Origin: Marinobacter daqiaonensis
GTDB lineage: Bacteria; Pseudomonadota; Gammaproteobacteria; Pseudomonadales; Oleiphilaceae
Length of the DNA: 64,000 nucleotides
Assembly (NCBI RefSeq): GCF_900115285.1
Contig: NZ_FOYW01000002.1
Coordinates: 372,001 to 436,000, forward strand
Reading direction: 5' to 3'
How positions within the stretch are numbered: position 1 is the first letter of the stretch; every line of letters starts with the position of its first letter. Below are positions 16,731 through 26,395 of this stretch, piece by piece. The position numbers and the translations under genes are program-made. Under the pieces are notes generated by a model. The model had not been told where the DNA came from and did not search any database. It worked only from the letters and a program-made list of their open reading frames with translations.

Positions 16731-18191
16731 CTACGAGGAGCAGCTGATGTTCATGTGCCTGCCCCAGTCCGGGGGCTGGGCAGCGTAATGCTCGTTTTCC
16801 GGCTGTTCATCAAAAGGTCGCTTCAGCACGTTCAACAGGTCCGTCAATGGCTGATAATCTCCCTCACCTGCCTCAAGGATGACTTGCTGGGCCAGGTAAT
16901 TCCTCAGTATGAACTTGGGATTGATCCCGCACATGGCCGTTTCCCGTTCACTGGCAGACCGGCTCTCGTCCTGCAATCGCTGCCCATATCTCGCCAGCCA
17001 TTCGTCGGCGACCTTGCGGTCGACGAACAGATCGCGAACCGGCGTTGCTCCCCGGGAGGGCAGCCGGGACAGGCCACGGAAGAAGAGAGTGTAGTCGACA
17101 CGGTGTTCATGGAGCATGCTGAAGGTGTCCATGATCAGGGTGAGATCATTCTCATCTCCCTTTTCCAGGCCCAGCTTCTGGCGCATCAGTTCCAGGAAAG
17201 TCTCATTGTAGGTGGTTTCGTATTCACGCAGGGCGCGGCGGAGGTCATCTTCATCAATCAGTGAGATAAGGGATCGAGCCAGTAACTGGCAATTGACGAA
17301 CCCAATCCCGGGTTGGCGGTTGTAGGCGTAACGTCCCTGCTGGTCAGTGTGATTACAGATGTAGCCGGCGTCGAAGTCATCCAGGAAGGCGTAAGGCCCA
17401 TAGTCGAAGGTATCACCGATGATGGACATGTTGTCCGAATTCATCACCCCGTGACAGAAGCCGACACCCTGCCACTGCGCCACCATGCGGGCGGTCCGGC
17501 GTGTGACCTCGGCGAAAAAAGAGGTATAGCGTTCATTCTCTGGCAGCCCGGTCAATTCCCGGAAATGGTGGCGGATGGTGTGGTCGGCAAGAGTTTTGAC
17601 CGCCTCGGGACCCAGGCTGTGGGCGGCGTACTCGAAATGACCAAAGCGGATGTGGGTATCCGCCACCCTGAGCATTGCGGCAGCGGTTTCCAGGGTTTCA
17701 CGACGCACCGGCTCCCTGGAGGAAACCAGGAACAGGGCCCGGGTGGTGGGAATGCCCAGGTGGTGCATGGCTTCGCTGCACAGGTATTCGCGAATGGTCG
17801 AGCGCAGCACCGCCCGCCCGTCTCCGAAGCGGGAGTAGGGGGTCTGCCCGGCGCCTTTCAGGTGCCAGTCACGGATCCGGCCATCGGGGTCCTCCGTTTC
17901 CCAGAGCAGCAGGCCCCGCCCGTCCCCCAGGTCCGGATTGTACATCCCGAACTGGTGGCCAGTGTATTTCATGGCCACCGGATCCATACCTGCCAGTAGC
18001 GCTCGGCCGGCGCCAACCTCGGTCCAGTCCTCAGGGGACGTGGTGTCGAGGCCCATCTCCCGGGCCAGGTCCGTATTGAAGTGCACAAGCTTGATGTCGC
18101 CGCGCAGTGGCGTGGGCCGGACCGGGGTGTAGAAGGTTTCCGGCAGTTCACGGTAACGCTGTCTGGTCCTGATTCCGCTGAAGGAAGCCAT
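16731..18191 (-). CDS. selO: protein adenylyltransferase SelO (YdiU family)
   Basis: SelO is a pseudokinase-fold enzyme that transfers AMP from ATP to protein Ser/Thr/Tyr, linked to redox stress in E. coli. The 486-residue protein shows the LKGAGQTPYSRFGDGRAVLRS nucleotide region near residue 115 (two overlapping pieces: LKGAGQTPYSRFGDG and GRAVLRS), the HGVMNSDNMSI catalytic segment near residue 250 and FLDDFDAGY after it. Residues 1-57 of the longest frame were dropped because ATG at 18191 begins the family-typical FSGIR sequence; no strong ribosome-binding site decides it. Bacterial SelO usually lacks the C-terminal selenocysteine, as here (ends NISCSS). Divergent from the glycerate kinase gene. 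Confidence 0.9.
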   Translation of the reverse strand: MASFSGIRTRQRYRELPETFYTPVRPTPLRGDIKLVHFNTDLAREMGLDTTSPEDWTEVGAGRALLAGMDPVAMKYTGHQFGMYNPDLGDGRGLLLWETEDPDGRIRDWHLKGAGQTPYSRFGDGRAVLRSTIREYLCSEAMHHLGIPTTRALFLVSSREPVRRETLETAAAMLRVADTHIRFGHFEYAAHSLGPEAVKTLADHTIRHHFRELTGLPENERYTSFFAEVTRRTARMVAQWQGVGFCHGVMNSDNMSIIGDTFDYGPYAFLDDFDAGYICNHTDQQGRYAYNRQPGIGFVNCQLLARSLISLIDEDDLRRALREYETTYNETFLELMRQKLGLEKGDENDLTLIMDTFSMLHEHRVDYTLFFRGLSRLPSRGATPVRDLFVDRKVADEWLARYGQRLQDESRSASERETAMCGINPKFILRNYLAQQVILEAGEGDYQPLTDLLNVLKRPFDEQPENEHYAAQPPDWGRHMNISCSS

Positions 18192-18311
18192 GGGTAGTCG
18201 GCCCGGAAGCCATTCTCCTTCTATACTGGATGAGTGTGGTCGTACCGGTACGGACTTGCTGGTATGGAACCTGCAGATCAACGTCTTACCGCATTGGATG
18301 GAGCAGACACC

Positions 18312-19238
18312 ATGCCGAATACCGATATCGATGACGCCATTGAGGTTCTGATGACGCAGCACCAGCTGCCGCCGGAATACCGCAGAACCCTGACCGATGT
18401 CATCGAACCCCTTGCCCTCTCACTGTATCAGGCCAGCAGGGCATCCGACATGCCCCTTGTGGTGGGCGTCCATGGTGCCCAGGGCACCGGCAAGACGACA
18501 CTGACGGATTTCCTCAGGGTGTTGCTGGCCTACCGTTACCAGTGCCCCACCGCCAGCCTGTCACTGGACGACATCTATCACACCCGTGAAACCCGGGAGC
18601 GTCTGGCGGAAGAGATTCATCCGCTGCTGATCACCCGCGGAGTGCCTGGGACACACGATCTCGCCCTGGGCAATCGGGTTCTCGATGCTCTGATGGGCGC
18701 CAATCCCGGCTCCCGTACCGCCATGCCGATCTTCAACAAGGCGCTGGATGATCGCGAGCCGGAGGAACACTGGCCTCTGTTTATCGGACGGCCCCGTATC
18801 ATCCTCCTGGAAGGCTGGTGCGTGAATGCACGGCCGCAGCCTGGAGAGGCCCTTGAGCAGCCCCTCAATACCCTTGAAAGCGATGAAGACCAGAACGGTC
18901 GCTGGCGACGCTACGTCAACCAGCAACTGGAAGGGCCTTACCGGGAATTCTTCGACCGGGTGGATATCCTGATCATGCTCAAGGCTCCCTCCATGGAGGC
19001 GGTCACCCGCTGGCGCACCGAACAGGAGCACAAGCTCGCCCAGCGCTACCAGAGTGCACCTAAAGTGGGCGAGAACGGTGCCCGCCTTGCACCGGAAGTG
19101 CGCATAATGAGTGACACTGAGCTGGCGCGCTTCATCATGCATTATGAGCGGATAACCCGGCACAGCCTGGCGGACATGCCTGCACGTGCCGATGTCCTGC
19201 TTTCCCTGGATGATGACCACAATCTGACCCGGGCGTGA
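18312..19238 (+). CDS. P-loop D-glycerate 3-kinase-like protein
   Basis: A 308-residue P-loop kinase with Walker A GAQGTGKTTLTDF near residue 53 and a Walker B-like LSLDDIYH near residue 88. Its family includes plant-type D-glycerate 3-kinase, which makes 3-phosphoglycerate from glycerate and ATP. GGAG precedes the ATG at 18312. It is the first of four tightly spaced genes (three bases before the phosphatase) for glucosylglycerate metabolism, which supports glycerate as substrate: glycerate released by the phosphorylase could be returned to the 3-phosphoglycerate pool used by the synthase. The substrate is inferred from family and context. Confidence 0.82.
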   Translation: MPNTDIDDAIEVLMTQHQLPPEYRRTLTDVIEPLALSLYQASRASDMPLVVGVHGAQGTGKTTLTDFLRVLLAYRYQCPTASLSLDDIYHTRETRERLAEEIHPLLITRGVPGTHDLALGNRVLDALMGANPGSRTAMPIFNKALDDREPEEHWPLFIGRPRIILLEGWCVNARPQPGEALEQPLNTLESDEDQNGRWRRYVNQQLEGPYREFFDRVDILIMLKAPSMEAVTRWRTEQEHKLAQRYQSAPKVGENGARLAPEVRIMSDTELARFIMHYERITRHSLADMPARADVLLSLDDDHNLTRA

Positions 19239-19241
19239 GCC

Positions 19242-20048
19242 ATGCCCCGGCCTGGACTGATCTTCTTTTCGGACCTCGATGGCACGCTGCTGGATCATCA
19301 CAGCTACGACTGGACCCCGGCGGCACCGGCCCTGGAGCGGTTGCGCCGGCACCGGCTGCCGCTGGTGCTGAATTCCAGCAAGACCGCGCCGGAGATCCGT
19401 GCCCTGCGCCGGGAGCTGGGGAACGAAGACCCCTTTATTGTCGAAAACGGCGCGGCAGTTGTGATACCGGCAGACTACTTTGAACCGGGGCCGGAGCAGA
19501 CTCTGAACATGGACTGTAGCCGGTCACGGGTGCTCGCGGTACTCCGTGAATTGCGGCTGCAGGGCTTCTCCTTTACCGGCTTCAGTGATCTGTCCGTCAC
19601 GGAGCTGTCCCGAGTGACCGGGCTGGATGAGGCCGGGGCGGCCCTGGCGCTGGACCGATCGGGAACCGAGCCATTGATGTGGCAGGGAACGGGGCGTGAC
19701 CTGGAGACCTTCCGCGCCGCCCTCGCCGAGGCCGGCCTGAACCTGGTGGAAGGCGGACGTTTTCTCCATGTCATGGGCCTTTTCGACAAGGCTGATGGTA
19801 TGCGCTACCTGATGTCGTTGTACGCCAGGGCCCGCCCCGGGCCGACGTTGCTTTCGATAGCCCTCGGAGACAGCCCCAACGACCTGCCCATGCTGGCTGG
19901 CGCGGACCTTGCAGTAGTGATTTCAGGAGTGAACTCCGATGCTGTTGAGCTGCCCGATGGCCATGCGGTGATGAGGTCCGTCGAACTCGGACCGGCGGGC
20001 TGGAATCAATGTGTCCAGGACATTCTCTCCCGCTATGACTACGACTGA
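19242..20048 (+). CDS. HAD phosphatase, glucosyl-/mannosyl-3-phosphoglycerate phosphatase
   Basis: A 268-residue HAD-IIB phosphatase. The catalytic DLDGTLLD lies at residue 11, the serine motif in LVLNSSKT near residue 42, and GDSPNDLPML near residue 210. The family dephosphorylates mannosyl- or glucosyl-3-phosphoglycerate to the compatible solute. The synthase directly downstream is of the glucosyl-3-phosphoglycerate type, so the likely reaction yields glucosylglycerate. The spacing of three bases to the kinase and 45 to the synthase points to one operon. Confidence 0.88.
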   Translation: MPRPGLIFFSDLDGTLLDHHSYDWTPAAPALERLRRHRLPLVLNSSKTAPEIRALRRELGNEDPFIVENGAAVVIPADYFEPGPEQTLNMDCSRSRVLAVLRELRLQGFSFTGFSDLSVTELSRVTGLDEAGAALALDRSGTEPLMWQGTGRDLETFRAALAEAGLNLVEGGRFLHVMGLFDKADGMRYLMSLYARARPGPTLLSIALGDSPNDLPMLAGADLAVVISGVNSDAVELPDGHAVMRSVELGPAGWNQCVQDILSRYDYD

Positions 20049-20093
20049 GCCGCTCTGGCCCGCATCAGTGAATACAGAATAAGGAGAGGTAAA

Positions 20094-21317
20094 ATGGGCG
20101 ACTTCTACCAGAATGGAATCGTCACCACGCTCCACAACCTGACCCGGCGCCCCGTGGAGGATCTGGAAGCGGAACTGGTCCATTTCAGCAGGTCACGCCC
20201 CATGTCTCTGGTGCTGCCATCGCTGTATTCCGAGCTTGAAGGTCCCGCTCTTGCCCATATCGTCGAGGAACTCAAGTCAGTGCCCTATCTCGAGGAAATC
20301 ATCGTCGGCCTGGACCGCGCCAGTGAGGACGAATACCGCCATGCCCTGAGCTATTTCTCGGGCCTGCCGCAAAGGGTGAAGGTGCTCTGGAATGATGGCC
20401 CCCGCATGCGGGACATTGATCTCAAGCTACGGGAGCAGGGGCTGGCCCCCACCGAGATGGGCAAGGGCCGCAACGTCTGGTTCTGTTTCGGCTATGTGCT
20501 GGCCTCCGGACGCAGCGAATCCGTTGCCCTTCACGACTGCGATATCCTCACCTACTCCCGGGAGCTGCTGGCACGGCTAATCTATCCGGTGGCCAACCCC
20601 TCGTTCAACTACATGTTCTGCAAGGGCTATTATCCCCGTGTCGCTGAGACCAGCATGAATGGCCGGGTCAGCCGGCTGCTGGTCACGCCGCTGCTGCGGG
20701 CCCTGAAGAAAGTCTGCGGTCGACGTGAGCTGCTGGACTACCTGGACAGCTTCCGATATCCGCTGGCGGGTGAATTTTCCCTGCGCACGGACGTTATCAA
20801 CGACCTGCGTATTCCCAGCGACTGGGGCCTGGAAATCGGAGTGCTGTCGGAGATGAAGCGCAACTACGCCACCAATCGCCTGTGCCAGGTGGACATCGCC
20901 GACAATTATGACCACAAGCACCAGGAGCTGTCGCCGGAGGATGCCAGCAAGGGTCTCTCCAAGATGAGCATGGACATCTGCAAGGCGCTGTTCCGCAAAC
21001 TGGCGACCGATGGCGAGGTGCTGTCCACGGAAGAGTTCCGGACCATCAAGGCCACTTATTATCGGATCGCACTGGACTTTATCGAGACCTACCAGAACGA
21101 CGCCATCATCAATGGCCTGACCCTGGACCGCCATGCCGAGGAGAAAGCCGTGGAAGTGTTTGCCCGGAATGTCATGGAGGCCGGCAACTACTTTCTGGAC
21201 AATCCCATGGAAACGCCTTTCATACCCAGCTGGAGTCGGGTTGCCAGTGCCTTGCCGGAGCTGATGCAGGAAATGCAGGATGCCGTTGAGGCGGACAACC
21301 AGGAGTTCGCCCCATGA
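20094..21317 (+). CDS. glucosyl-3-phosphoglycerate synthase-like glycosyltransferase (GT81)
   Basis: The 407-residue retaining glycosyltransferase has a GT-A fold start ([24 protein letters not shown]) and a metal-binding [10 protein letters not shown] near residue 145. GT81 enzymes move glucose from an NDP donor to 3-phosphoglycerate. AAGGAGAGG stands before the ATG. Its last four bases overlap the phosphorylase start (ATGA), so synthesis and breakdown enzymes are translated together. The family also includes mannosyl-type enzymes, so donor sugar is inferred. Confidence 0.85.
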   Translation: MGDFYQNGIVTTLHNLTRRPVEDLEAELVHFSRSRPMSLVLPSLYSELEGPALAHIVEELKSVPYLEEIIVGLDRASEDEYRHALSYFSGLPQRVKVLWNDGPRMRDIDLKLREQGLAPTEMGKGRNVWFCFGYVLASGRSESVALHDCDILTYSRELLARLIYPVANPSFNYMFCKGYYPRVAETSMNGRVSRLLVTPLLRALKKVCGRRELLDYLDSFRYPLAGEFSLRTDVINDLRIPSDWGLEIGVLSEMKRNYATNRLCQVDIADNYDHKHQELSPEDASKGLSKMSMDICKALFRKLATDGEVLSTEEFRTIKATYYRIALDFIETYQNDAIINGLTLDRHAEEKAVEVFARNVMEAGNYFLDNPMETPFIPSWSRVASALPELMQEMQDAVEADNQEFAP

Positions 21318-23041
21318 GTGAAGGCGTCCTGCAGAAGCTGATGGGCGTACTCGACCAGATCTACCCGGCCCTGGATACCCGATGGCTGGCCAGAGAGCTG
21401 CTGGAAGGCATGGGGCTGGCGGAGGATGCGATTGGCCCGCCGGCACACCAGAACAACTGGGACGAGTCCGACATTCTGCTGATCACCTATGCCGATACCA
21501 TTCAGGAAGCCGGGGAGAAGCCCCTGCGAACCCTGCACCGGTTTCTGGATGACTGCCTGCGGGAAACCATCAATTGTGTTCACATCCTGCCGTTTTTTCC
21601 TTACAGCTCGGACGATGGCTTCTCGGTAATGGACTACCGGGCGGTGAATGAGTCCCACGGCGGCTGGGAGGATATCCGCGCCATCTCCGCCGAATACAGG
21701 CTGATGGCGGATCTGGTGATCAACCACATGTCGGCCCGCAGCCGCTGGTTCGAGAACTTCAGGCAACGGCTGCACCCTGGCAAGGACTATTTCTTCGAGG
21801 CGGACCCGGCCCGGGACTACAGCGCGGTGGTTCGCCCCCGAACTTCGCCGCTATTGCTTGCTGTGCAGACAGAGGAAGGTGAGCGTCATGTCTGGTGCAC
21901 CTTCAGTGAGGACCAGGTGGATCTGAACTTCGCCAACCCCCAGGTGCTGGTGGAGTTCGTGGGCATCATCCGCTATTACCTGGAGCAGGGGGTGCGGCTT
22001 TTCCGCCTGGATGCGGTGGCGTTCCTGTGGAAGGAACCGGGCACGTCCTGCATTCATCTGCAGCAGACCCACGAGCTCATCAAGGTGCTTCGATTGCTGG
22101 TGGAGCATCACAGCCCCGAGGCGATACTGGTCACCGAGACCAACGTGCCAAACCGGGAGAATCTCACCTACTTCGGCAACGCCAACGAAGCCCATGTGAT
22201 CTACAATTTCTCGTTGCCACCGCTGTTGATCAATACCCTTGTCAGCGGCAACTGCCGGCACCTGAAAACCTGGCTGATGAGCATGCCCCCCGCCCAGATG
22301 GGCACCACCTACCTCAACTTTATCGCTTCCCACGATGGCATCGGCATGCGGCCGACGGATGGCCTGCTTACGGACGAGGAAAAACTGGCCCTGATCGCCA
22401 CCATGGAGCAGTTCGGCGGCAAGGTGTCCTTCCGGCGCCTGGGGAACGGCTCGAACCAGCCCTATGAAATCAATATCGCCCTCTGGGATGCCCTCAAAGG
22501 CACCGAGCAGAACGGCCCTGACCAGTGGCAGCTACAACGCTTCCTCTGCGCCCACACCATCATGCTGGCGCTGGAGGGTATCCCGGCCTTTTACATCCAC
22601 AGCCTGCTGGGCACCGGTAACGATTATGCCCGGGCCGAACACACCGGACGGCTGAGGTCCATCAACCGCGGCCAATGGAATCTGGAGGTGCTGGAGCAGG
22701 AACTGGCGAGCCCCCTCAGCCATCACAGCCAGGTATTCACCCGGCTGGAGGAACGGATCCGCCTGCGCCGCCGGCAGCCTGCGTTTCACCCCAATGCGAC
22801 CCAGTTCACCCTGCATCTTGGCCTCAAGATTTTCGGTTTCTGGCGCCAGAGCCTGCGCCGCGATCAGTCCATTTTCTGCATCCACAACATTACCGACGAG
22901 GTGCAGCAGATCTCACTGGCTGACATCAACCTGATCGGCACCGAGCAGTGGCGGGACCTGATCAGTGGCGAAACCATGGCCGACCTGTCGGGGTGCCTTA
23001 CCCTGAAACCCTATCAGTGCGTATGGTTGTCCAATCGCTGA
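21314..23041 (+). CDS. GH13_18 sugar phosphorylase, probable glucosylglycerate phosphorylase
   Basis: A 575-residue GH13 enzyme of the sucrose-phosphorylase subfamily. The nucleophile aspartate is in [14 protein letters not shown] near residue 235, the acid/base glutamate in [13 protein letters not shown] near residue 275 and the third carboxylate in [11 protein letters not shown] near residue 340. Subfamily members cleave a glucoside with phosphate to give alpha-glucose 1-phosphate. Sucrose phosphorylase would be the default name, but linkage to kinase, phosphatase and synthase genes of glucosylglycerate makes that the likely substrate, releasing glycerate. The specificity loop cannot be judged without alignment. 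Confidence 0.85.
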   Translation: MSEGVLQKLMGVLDQIYPALDTRWLARELLEGMGLAEDAIGPPAHQNNWDESDILLITYADTIQEAGEKPLRTLHRFLDDCLRETINCVHILPFFPYSSDDGFSVMDYRAVNESHGGWEDIRAISAEYRLMADLVINHMSARSRWFENFRQRLHPGKDYFFEADPARDYSAVVRPRTSPLLLAVQTEEGERHVWCTFSEDQVDLNFANPQVLVEFVGIIRYYLEQGVRLFRLDAVAFLWKEPGTSCIHLQQTHELIKVLRLLVEHHSPEAILVTETNVPNRENLTYFGNANEAHVIYNFSLPPLLINTLVSGNCRHLKTWLMSMPPAQMGTTYLNFIASHDGIGMRPTDGLLTDEEKLALIATMEQFGGKVSFRRLGNGSNQPYEINIALWDALKGTEQNGPDQWQLQRFLCAHTIMLALEGIPAFYIHSLLGTGNDYARAEHTGRLRSINRGQWNLEVLEQELASPLSHHSQVFTRLEERIRLRRRQPAFHPNATQFTLHLGLKIFGFWRQSLRRDQSIFCIHNITDEVQQISLADINLIGTEQWRDLISGETMADLSGCLTLKPYQCVWLSNR

Positions 23042-23151
23042 TCTGCCGGCCCGGCCCCGGCCGGATAAAAAAGACCTCCCGGGTCCGGGACATTATTGTC
23101 CCCAATGAATAGACTGATGCGCTCATCCCCCAGCGCCTGAATAATCAGACC

Positions 23152-24243
23152 ATGACCGCACCGAAACGCATTCTTCTGGTGTCCGCCTACGATGCCGGCA
23201 GTCATATTCGCTGGCGGAAACAGCTGGTGGCCGAGTTACCTGGATACCATTGGGGCCTGCTGACGCTGCCGCCGAGGTTCTTTCGCTGGCGAATCCGCGG
23301 CAATCCCCTGAGCTGGGTGGGCGTACCCGAGCTGCAGACGCCCTGGAACCTGATTATCGCCACCTCCATGGTGGACCTGGCCACGCTGAAAGGGCTGAAC
23401 CCACAGCTGGCCCAGACTCCCTGCCTGCTCTACATGCACGAGAACCAGTTCGCCTACCCGGACTCCGGGCGCCAGCACGGCAGCGTCGAACCCCTGATGG
23501 TGAACCTTTACAGCGCCCTGGCGGCGGACCGCATACTGTTCAACTCGGCCTGGAACCGGGACAGCTTGCTCGAGGGCATCGGCCGGTTTCTGGACCGGCT
23601 GCCCGACCGGGTTCCCGCCGGTGTCGTCGAGACGGTTCGTGGCAAGTGTCATGTCGTGCCAGTACCCATTGAGGATCGGCTTTTTGCGAACCGGAGTGCT
23701 CCGGTGGACTTCGAGTGTCCTCATCTGCTGTGGAACCACCGCTGGGAATACGACAAGGCTCCTGAGCGACTGCTTTACCTGTTGCGGGAGCTGCGTCGAC
23801 GGGAGCAGCCCTTCCGGCTCAGCGTGGTGGGGGAGCAGTTCCGCAGCCGGCCGGAGGCCTTTGCCAGCATCCGGGAGGAGTTCGCAGGCCAGTTGTTGCA
23901 CTGGGGATTCCAGGAGAACCGTGAAGGCTATGACCGGCTGCTGGCGGATGCCGATGTGGTCATCAGCACCGCCCTGCACGACTTCCAGGGCCTGGCCATG
24001 CTGGAGGCCATGGCCGCGGGATGCCTTGCCCTGGCGCCGGATCGCCTGGCCTACCCGGAATATGTACCGCCGGTTCAGTGTTACGCGAGCTTGCCAGAGG
24101 ATCCGGGCGCCGAGGCCCGCGGCGCCGCGGACGCTCTCCAGAGCCTGCTGGCGAGCGGGCCCGGGCCCTCGCCTCCCACGGCCTGGCGCTGGTCAACCCT
24201 GAAGAGGATTTACCGGCAACACATGGATGAGCTTATGGTCTGA
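23152..24243 (+). CDS. QTMAN-like glycosyltransferase (tRNA-queuosine mannosyltransferase domain)
   Basis: This 363-residue GT-B-type glycosyltransferase starts with the pattern typical of the former DUF3524 domain: SAYDAGSHIRWRKQL near residue 10 and LPPRFFRWR near residue 40, then YMHENQFAYP near residue 97. The animal member adds mannose to queuosine in tRNA-Asp. The C-terminal donor domain is seen in LLWNHRWEYDKAPE and LHDFQGLAMLEAMAAGC. The bacterial substrate is not settled. It lies 110 bases after the glucosylglycerate genes on the same strand and may be read separately. Its end overlaps the convergent diguanylate cyclase end by 11 bases. Confidence 0.82.
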   Translation: MTAPKRILLVSAYDAGSHIRWRKQLVAELPGYHWGLLTLPPRFFRWRIRGNPLSWVGVPELQTPWNLIIATSMVDLATLKGLNPQLAQTPCLLYMHENQFAYPDSGRQHGSVEPLMVNLYSALAADRILFNSAWNRDSLLEGIGRFLDRLPDRVPAGVVETVRGKCHVVPVPIEDRLFANRSAPVDFECPHLLWNHRWEYDKAPERLLYLLRELRRREQPFRLSVVGEQFRSRPEAFASIREEFAGQLLHWGFQENREGYDRLLADADVVISTALHDFQGLAMLEAMAAGCLALAPDRLAYPEYVPPVQCYASLPEDPGAEARGAADALQSLLASGPGPSPPTAWRWSTLKRIYRQHMDELMV

Positions 24244-25195
24244 TGGCGACGCTTCGATTGCGGCCGCCTTCCTTGGCCTGGTACAGGGCGTCGTCCGCCT
24301 GTTGCAGCCACTGCATGTAATTTTCCGGTTCATCTGTGAGCTGGACCAGTCCCATACTGACGGTGCAGCGGATGTCCCCGTCGTCTGTGTGGATAACGGT
24401 CGTGGCCAGGGTTTCCCTGATCCGCTCGCAGATGACCAGGGCGCCGTCGATATCGGTTTCCGGCAGGATGATGCCGAACTCCTCGCCGCCATAGCGTCCC
24501 GGCCGGTCCGCCTGGCGCAGGGCTTCGCGGGTGATGCGGGCCACTTCCCGGATGACTTCGTCACCGATGAGATGGCCATAGGTGTCGTTCACCTGCTTGA
24601 AGTGATCGATGTCGAACATTACCAGCACGGTATTATGGCCATAGCGCCGGTAGCGCTCGAACTCGGCGTCCAGCAGGTTCTCCCAGGTGCCGCGGTTGAG
24701 CAGGCCGGTGAGGCGGTCAGTGGAGCTGAGCCGCTCCAGCTGTTCATTGGCATGCTCAAGGGCGCGACGGCCGCTGGCCACGTCGGTAACGTCGTAGATC
24801 ATCAGGCATACCTGTTCCACCTGGCCGCCAGTGCCGGTGAGCGGGCTGATGGTCAGGTTCTGGAACATGAATTCTTCCGTGCCGGTGACGGGCCGTGTAT
24901 TGCGAAAGCGGAACAGGTAAGGGCGTTGCTCCCAGGAGGTAAAGGTACGGGTGTTGAGTGTGACCACCGACTGGACCTTACGGGTGAGCCAGGTTTTCGG
25001 CAGGTCCGGGAATGCCTCGAACAGGGACTGGTTCTGGATGCGGTTTGCTGTCATCCCGCTGTGGTTTTCCATGAAACCGTTCCAGACCTTGACCCGGTAA
25101 TCCAGGTCGATCACAACCAGGCCCACCTCGATGGACTCCAACAGGGTGGCGAGGGCATGATAACCGGAGTTTTCAGGGGTGTTGTCGTCGGCCAT
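24233..25195 (-). CDS. PAS-GGDEF diguanylate cyclase
   Basis: The 320-residue cytoplasmic protein has a PAS domain (about residues 12-130) and a GGDEF domain (about 155-318). The active site reads RYGGEEFGI, and an RQAD inhibitory site precedes it by five residues, so both synthesis of c-di-GMP and product feedback look intact. The start could be ATG 25195 or the ATG at 25201, which overlaps the upstream stop as ATGA; 25195 gives better spacing to GGA. It forms a two-gene unit with the CheC-like response regulator, which may control it. Confidence 0.9.
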   Translation of the reverse strand: MADDNTPENSGYHALATLLESIEVGLVVIDLDYRVKVWNGFMENHSGMTANRIQNQSLFEAFPDLPKTWLTRKVQSVVTLNTRTFTSWEQRPYLFRFRNTRPVTGTEEFMFQNLTISPLTGTGGQVEQVCLMIYDVTDVASGRRALEHANEQLERLSSTDRLTGLLNRGTWENLLDAEFERYRRYGHNTVLVMFDIDHFKQVNDTYGHLIGDEVIREVARITREALRQADRPGRYGGEEFGIILPETDIDGALVICERIRETLATTVIHTDDGDIRCTVSMGLVQLTDEPENYMQWLQQADDALYQAKEGGRNRSVAIRP

Positions 25196-25197
25196 GA

Positions 25198-26214
25198 TCA
25201 TTCCGTCAGGTAGGGCAGCTTGAGTTCCAGCTGGCGGATGGATTCCTCCGTGAGGAACACCAGCAGGTCGCACTGGATGTCATACCCCTCCAGGCGATAG
25301 GGAATCTCCACGCACATCAGTTTTTCCTGGCGCTGGTTGTGATACTCCACCAGGTGGTCAACCCGCCGGTGGCGACCCAGGACCATGGGCTGGCCCAGCC
25401 CCAGATGGATGTCCATCTGTTCACCCACTCCCCGCAGGAAGGCACCGAAGAGAATGCTGGACATGTCCATCAGCACCTCGATCTCCAGGGAATCGGACTC
25501 CACCTCGTCGTAACCCAGCAGTGAAATCATGTCCTGGATACTGGAGTCCGAGAACAGCAGCAGCGCTTCTCCCGCGAGTCCTGCACCGGTGAAACCTTGG
25601 CACACCGCCGAGTAGGTGTCCTGATGTTCGGCCGCGGACTTGAGCACCATGCTCAGCTCGGTGCGGTATACGGTGGTGATGCGGGGCACCGGCAACTTGA
25701 CGAAAACATCCAGTAAACGGGCCAGCAGGTCGGCGGCCTGGCCCATGGCCACGTTGGACACTTCCTGCAGATAATCCGAGAGACCAACACTGAAGGGCGG
25801 CGGAACCTCTGGCCAGGCACTGCGGGGCTGTGGCGAATCGGGGTCGGGCTGATAGAGACCGAACTGCTCCAGCAGTTCGGCCAGCACACCGCGTTCGACC
25901 GGTTTCCTGACGAAATCGATGGCGCCGAGGGATTTGACTCTCTGGCAGGCCTGGGGCTGGATGTCACCTGAGACCACCAGCGTCATTACCGGCAGGTCCT
26001 CCCGAAGAATTCTTTCCAGAACCGTATAGCCGTCCATATCCGGCATGTTCAGGTCGAGGAGGAGTAGGTCCACCTTGCCGGCCCGGACATGTTCCAGTGC
26101 CTGGCGACCGTTCTCCGCGTAAAGCAGCTCGGTTTTCCAGTCCTGGGGCAGGGCGCGGGCCATCTGTTTGCGGGCCATCGCCGAGTCATCGCAGATGAGG
26201 ATTCGGGTTTTCAT
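25198..26214 (-). CDS. response regulator with CheC-like phosphatase domain
   Basis: A 338-residue protein: receiver domain (residues 1-120) with acid pocket CDDS, phosphoacceptor LLLDLNMPDMDG near residue 53 and lysine in VRKPV; then a CheC-like domain. The first phosphatase helix keeps E-x-x-N (LQEVSNVAMGQAA, about residue 155), but the matching second helix reads LMDMSSILFG, with D and S in place of E and N. CheC-type domains dephosphorylate CheY. One intact motif is enough in CheX, so activity is possible. It is coupled to the diguanylate cyclase gene by overlapping start and stop, suggesting a chemotaxis-like input to c-di-GMP. Confidence 0.82.
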   Translation of the reverse strand: MKTRILICDDSAMARKQMARALPQDWKTELLYAENGRQALEHVRAGKVDLLLLDLNMPDMDGYTVLERILREDLPVMTLVVSGDIQPQACQRVKSLGAIDFVRKPVERGVLAELLEQFGLYQPDPDSPQPRSAWPEVPPPFSVGLSDYLQEVSNVAMGQAADLLARLLDVFVKLPVPRITTVYRTELSMVLKSAAEHQDTYSAVCQGFTGAGLAGEALLLFSDSSIQDMISLLGYDEVESDSLEIEVLMDMSSILFGAFLRGVGEQMDIHLGLGQPMVLGRHRRVDHLVEYHNQRQEKLMCVEIPYRLEGYDIQCDLLVFLTEESIRQLELKLPYLTE

Positions 26215-26321
26215 CAAATACAGGCTCGCCACAAAGACGGGGTTCAGGTGAAGTCCCTAAGCAGGGCCATGATACAGCTAAACCGACCTGAAATAAGCAG
26301 GCAACCGTCAAACCCTGCAAA

Positions 26322-26331
26322 CCCCCCCCCC
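26322..26331. repeat. ten-base C homopolymer in a divergent promoter region
   Basis: An uninterrupted run of ten C lies between the response regulator start (26214, minus) and sbcB start (26396, plus). Such tracts can change length during replication and tune promoter spacing; here that is only a possibility. Confidence 0.6.
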
Positions 26332-26395
26332 GGTACTGCCTCACATCCGGAAACTGGTACACTCCGCAGCTGAACGATAACCCGGGAGCCCAGGC

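Noticed and set aside
21314..23041. Naming the GH13_18 enzyme sucrose phosphorylase
   Set aside because: No sucrose uptake or synthesis genes are near, and it is translationally coupled to the glucosyl-3-phosphoglycerate synthase.
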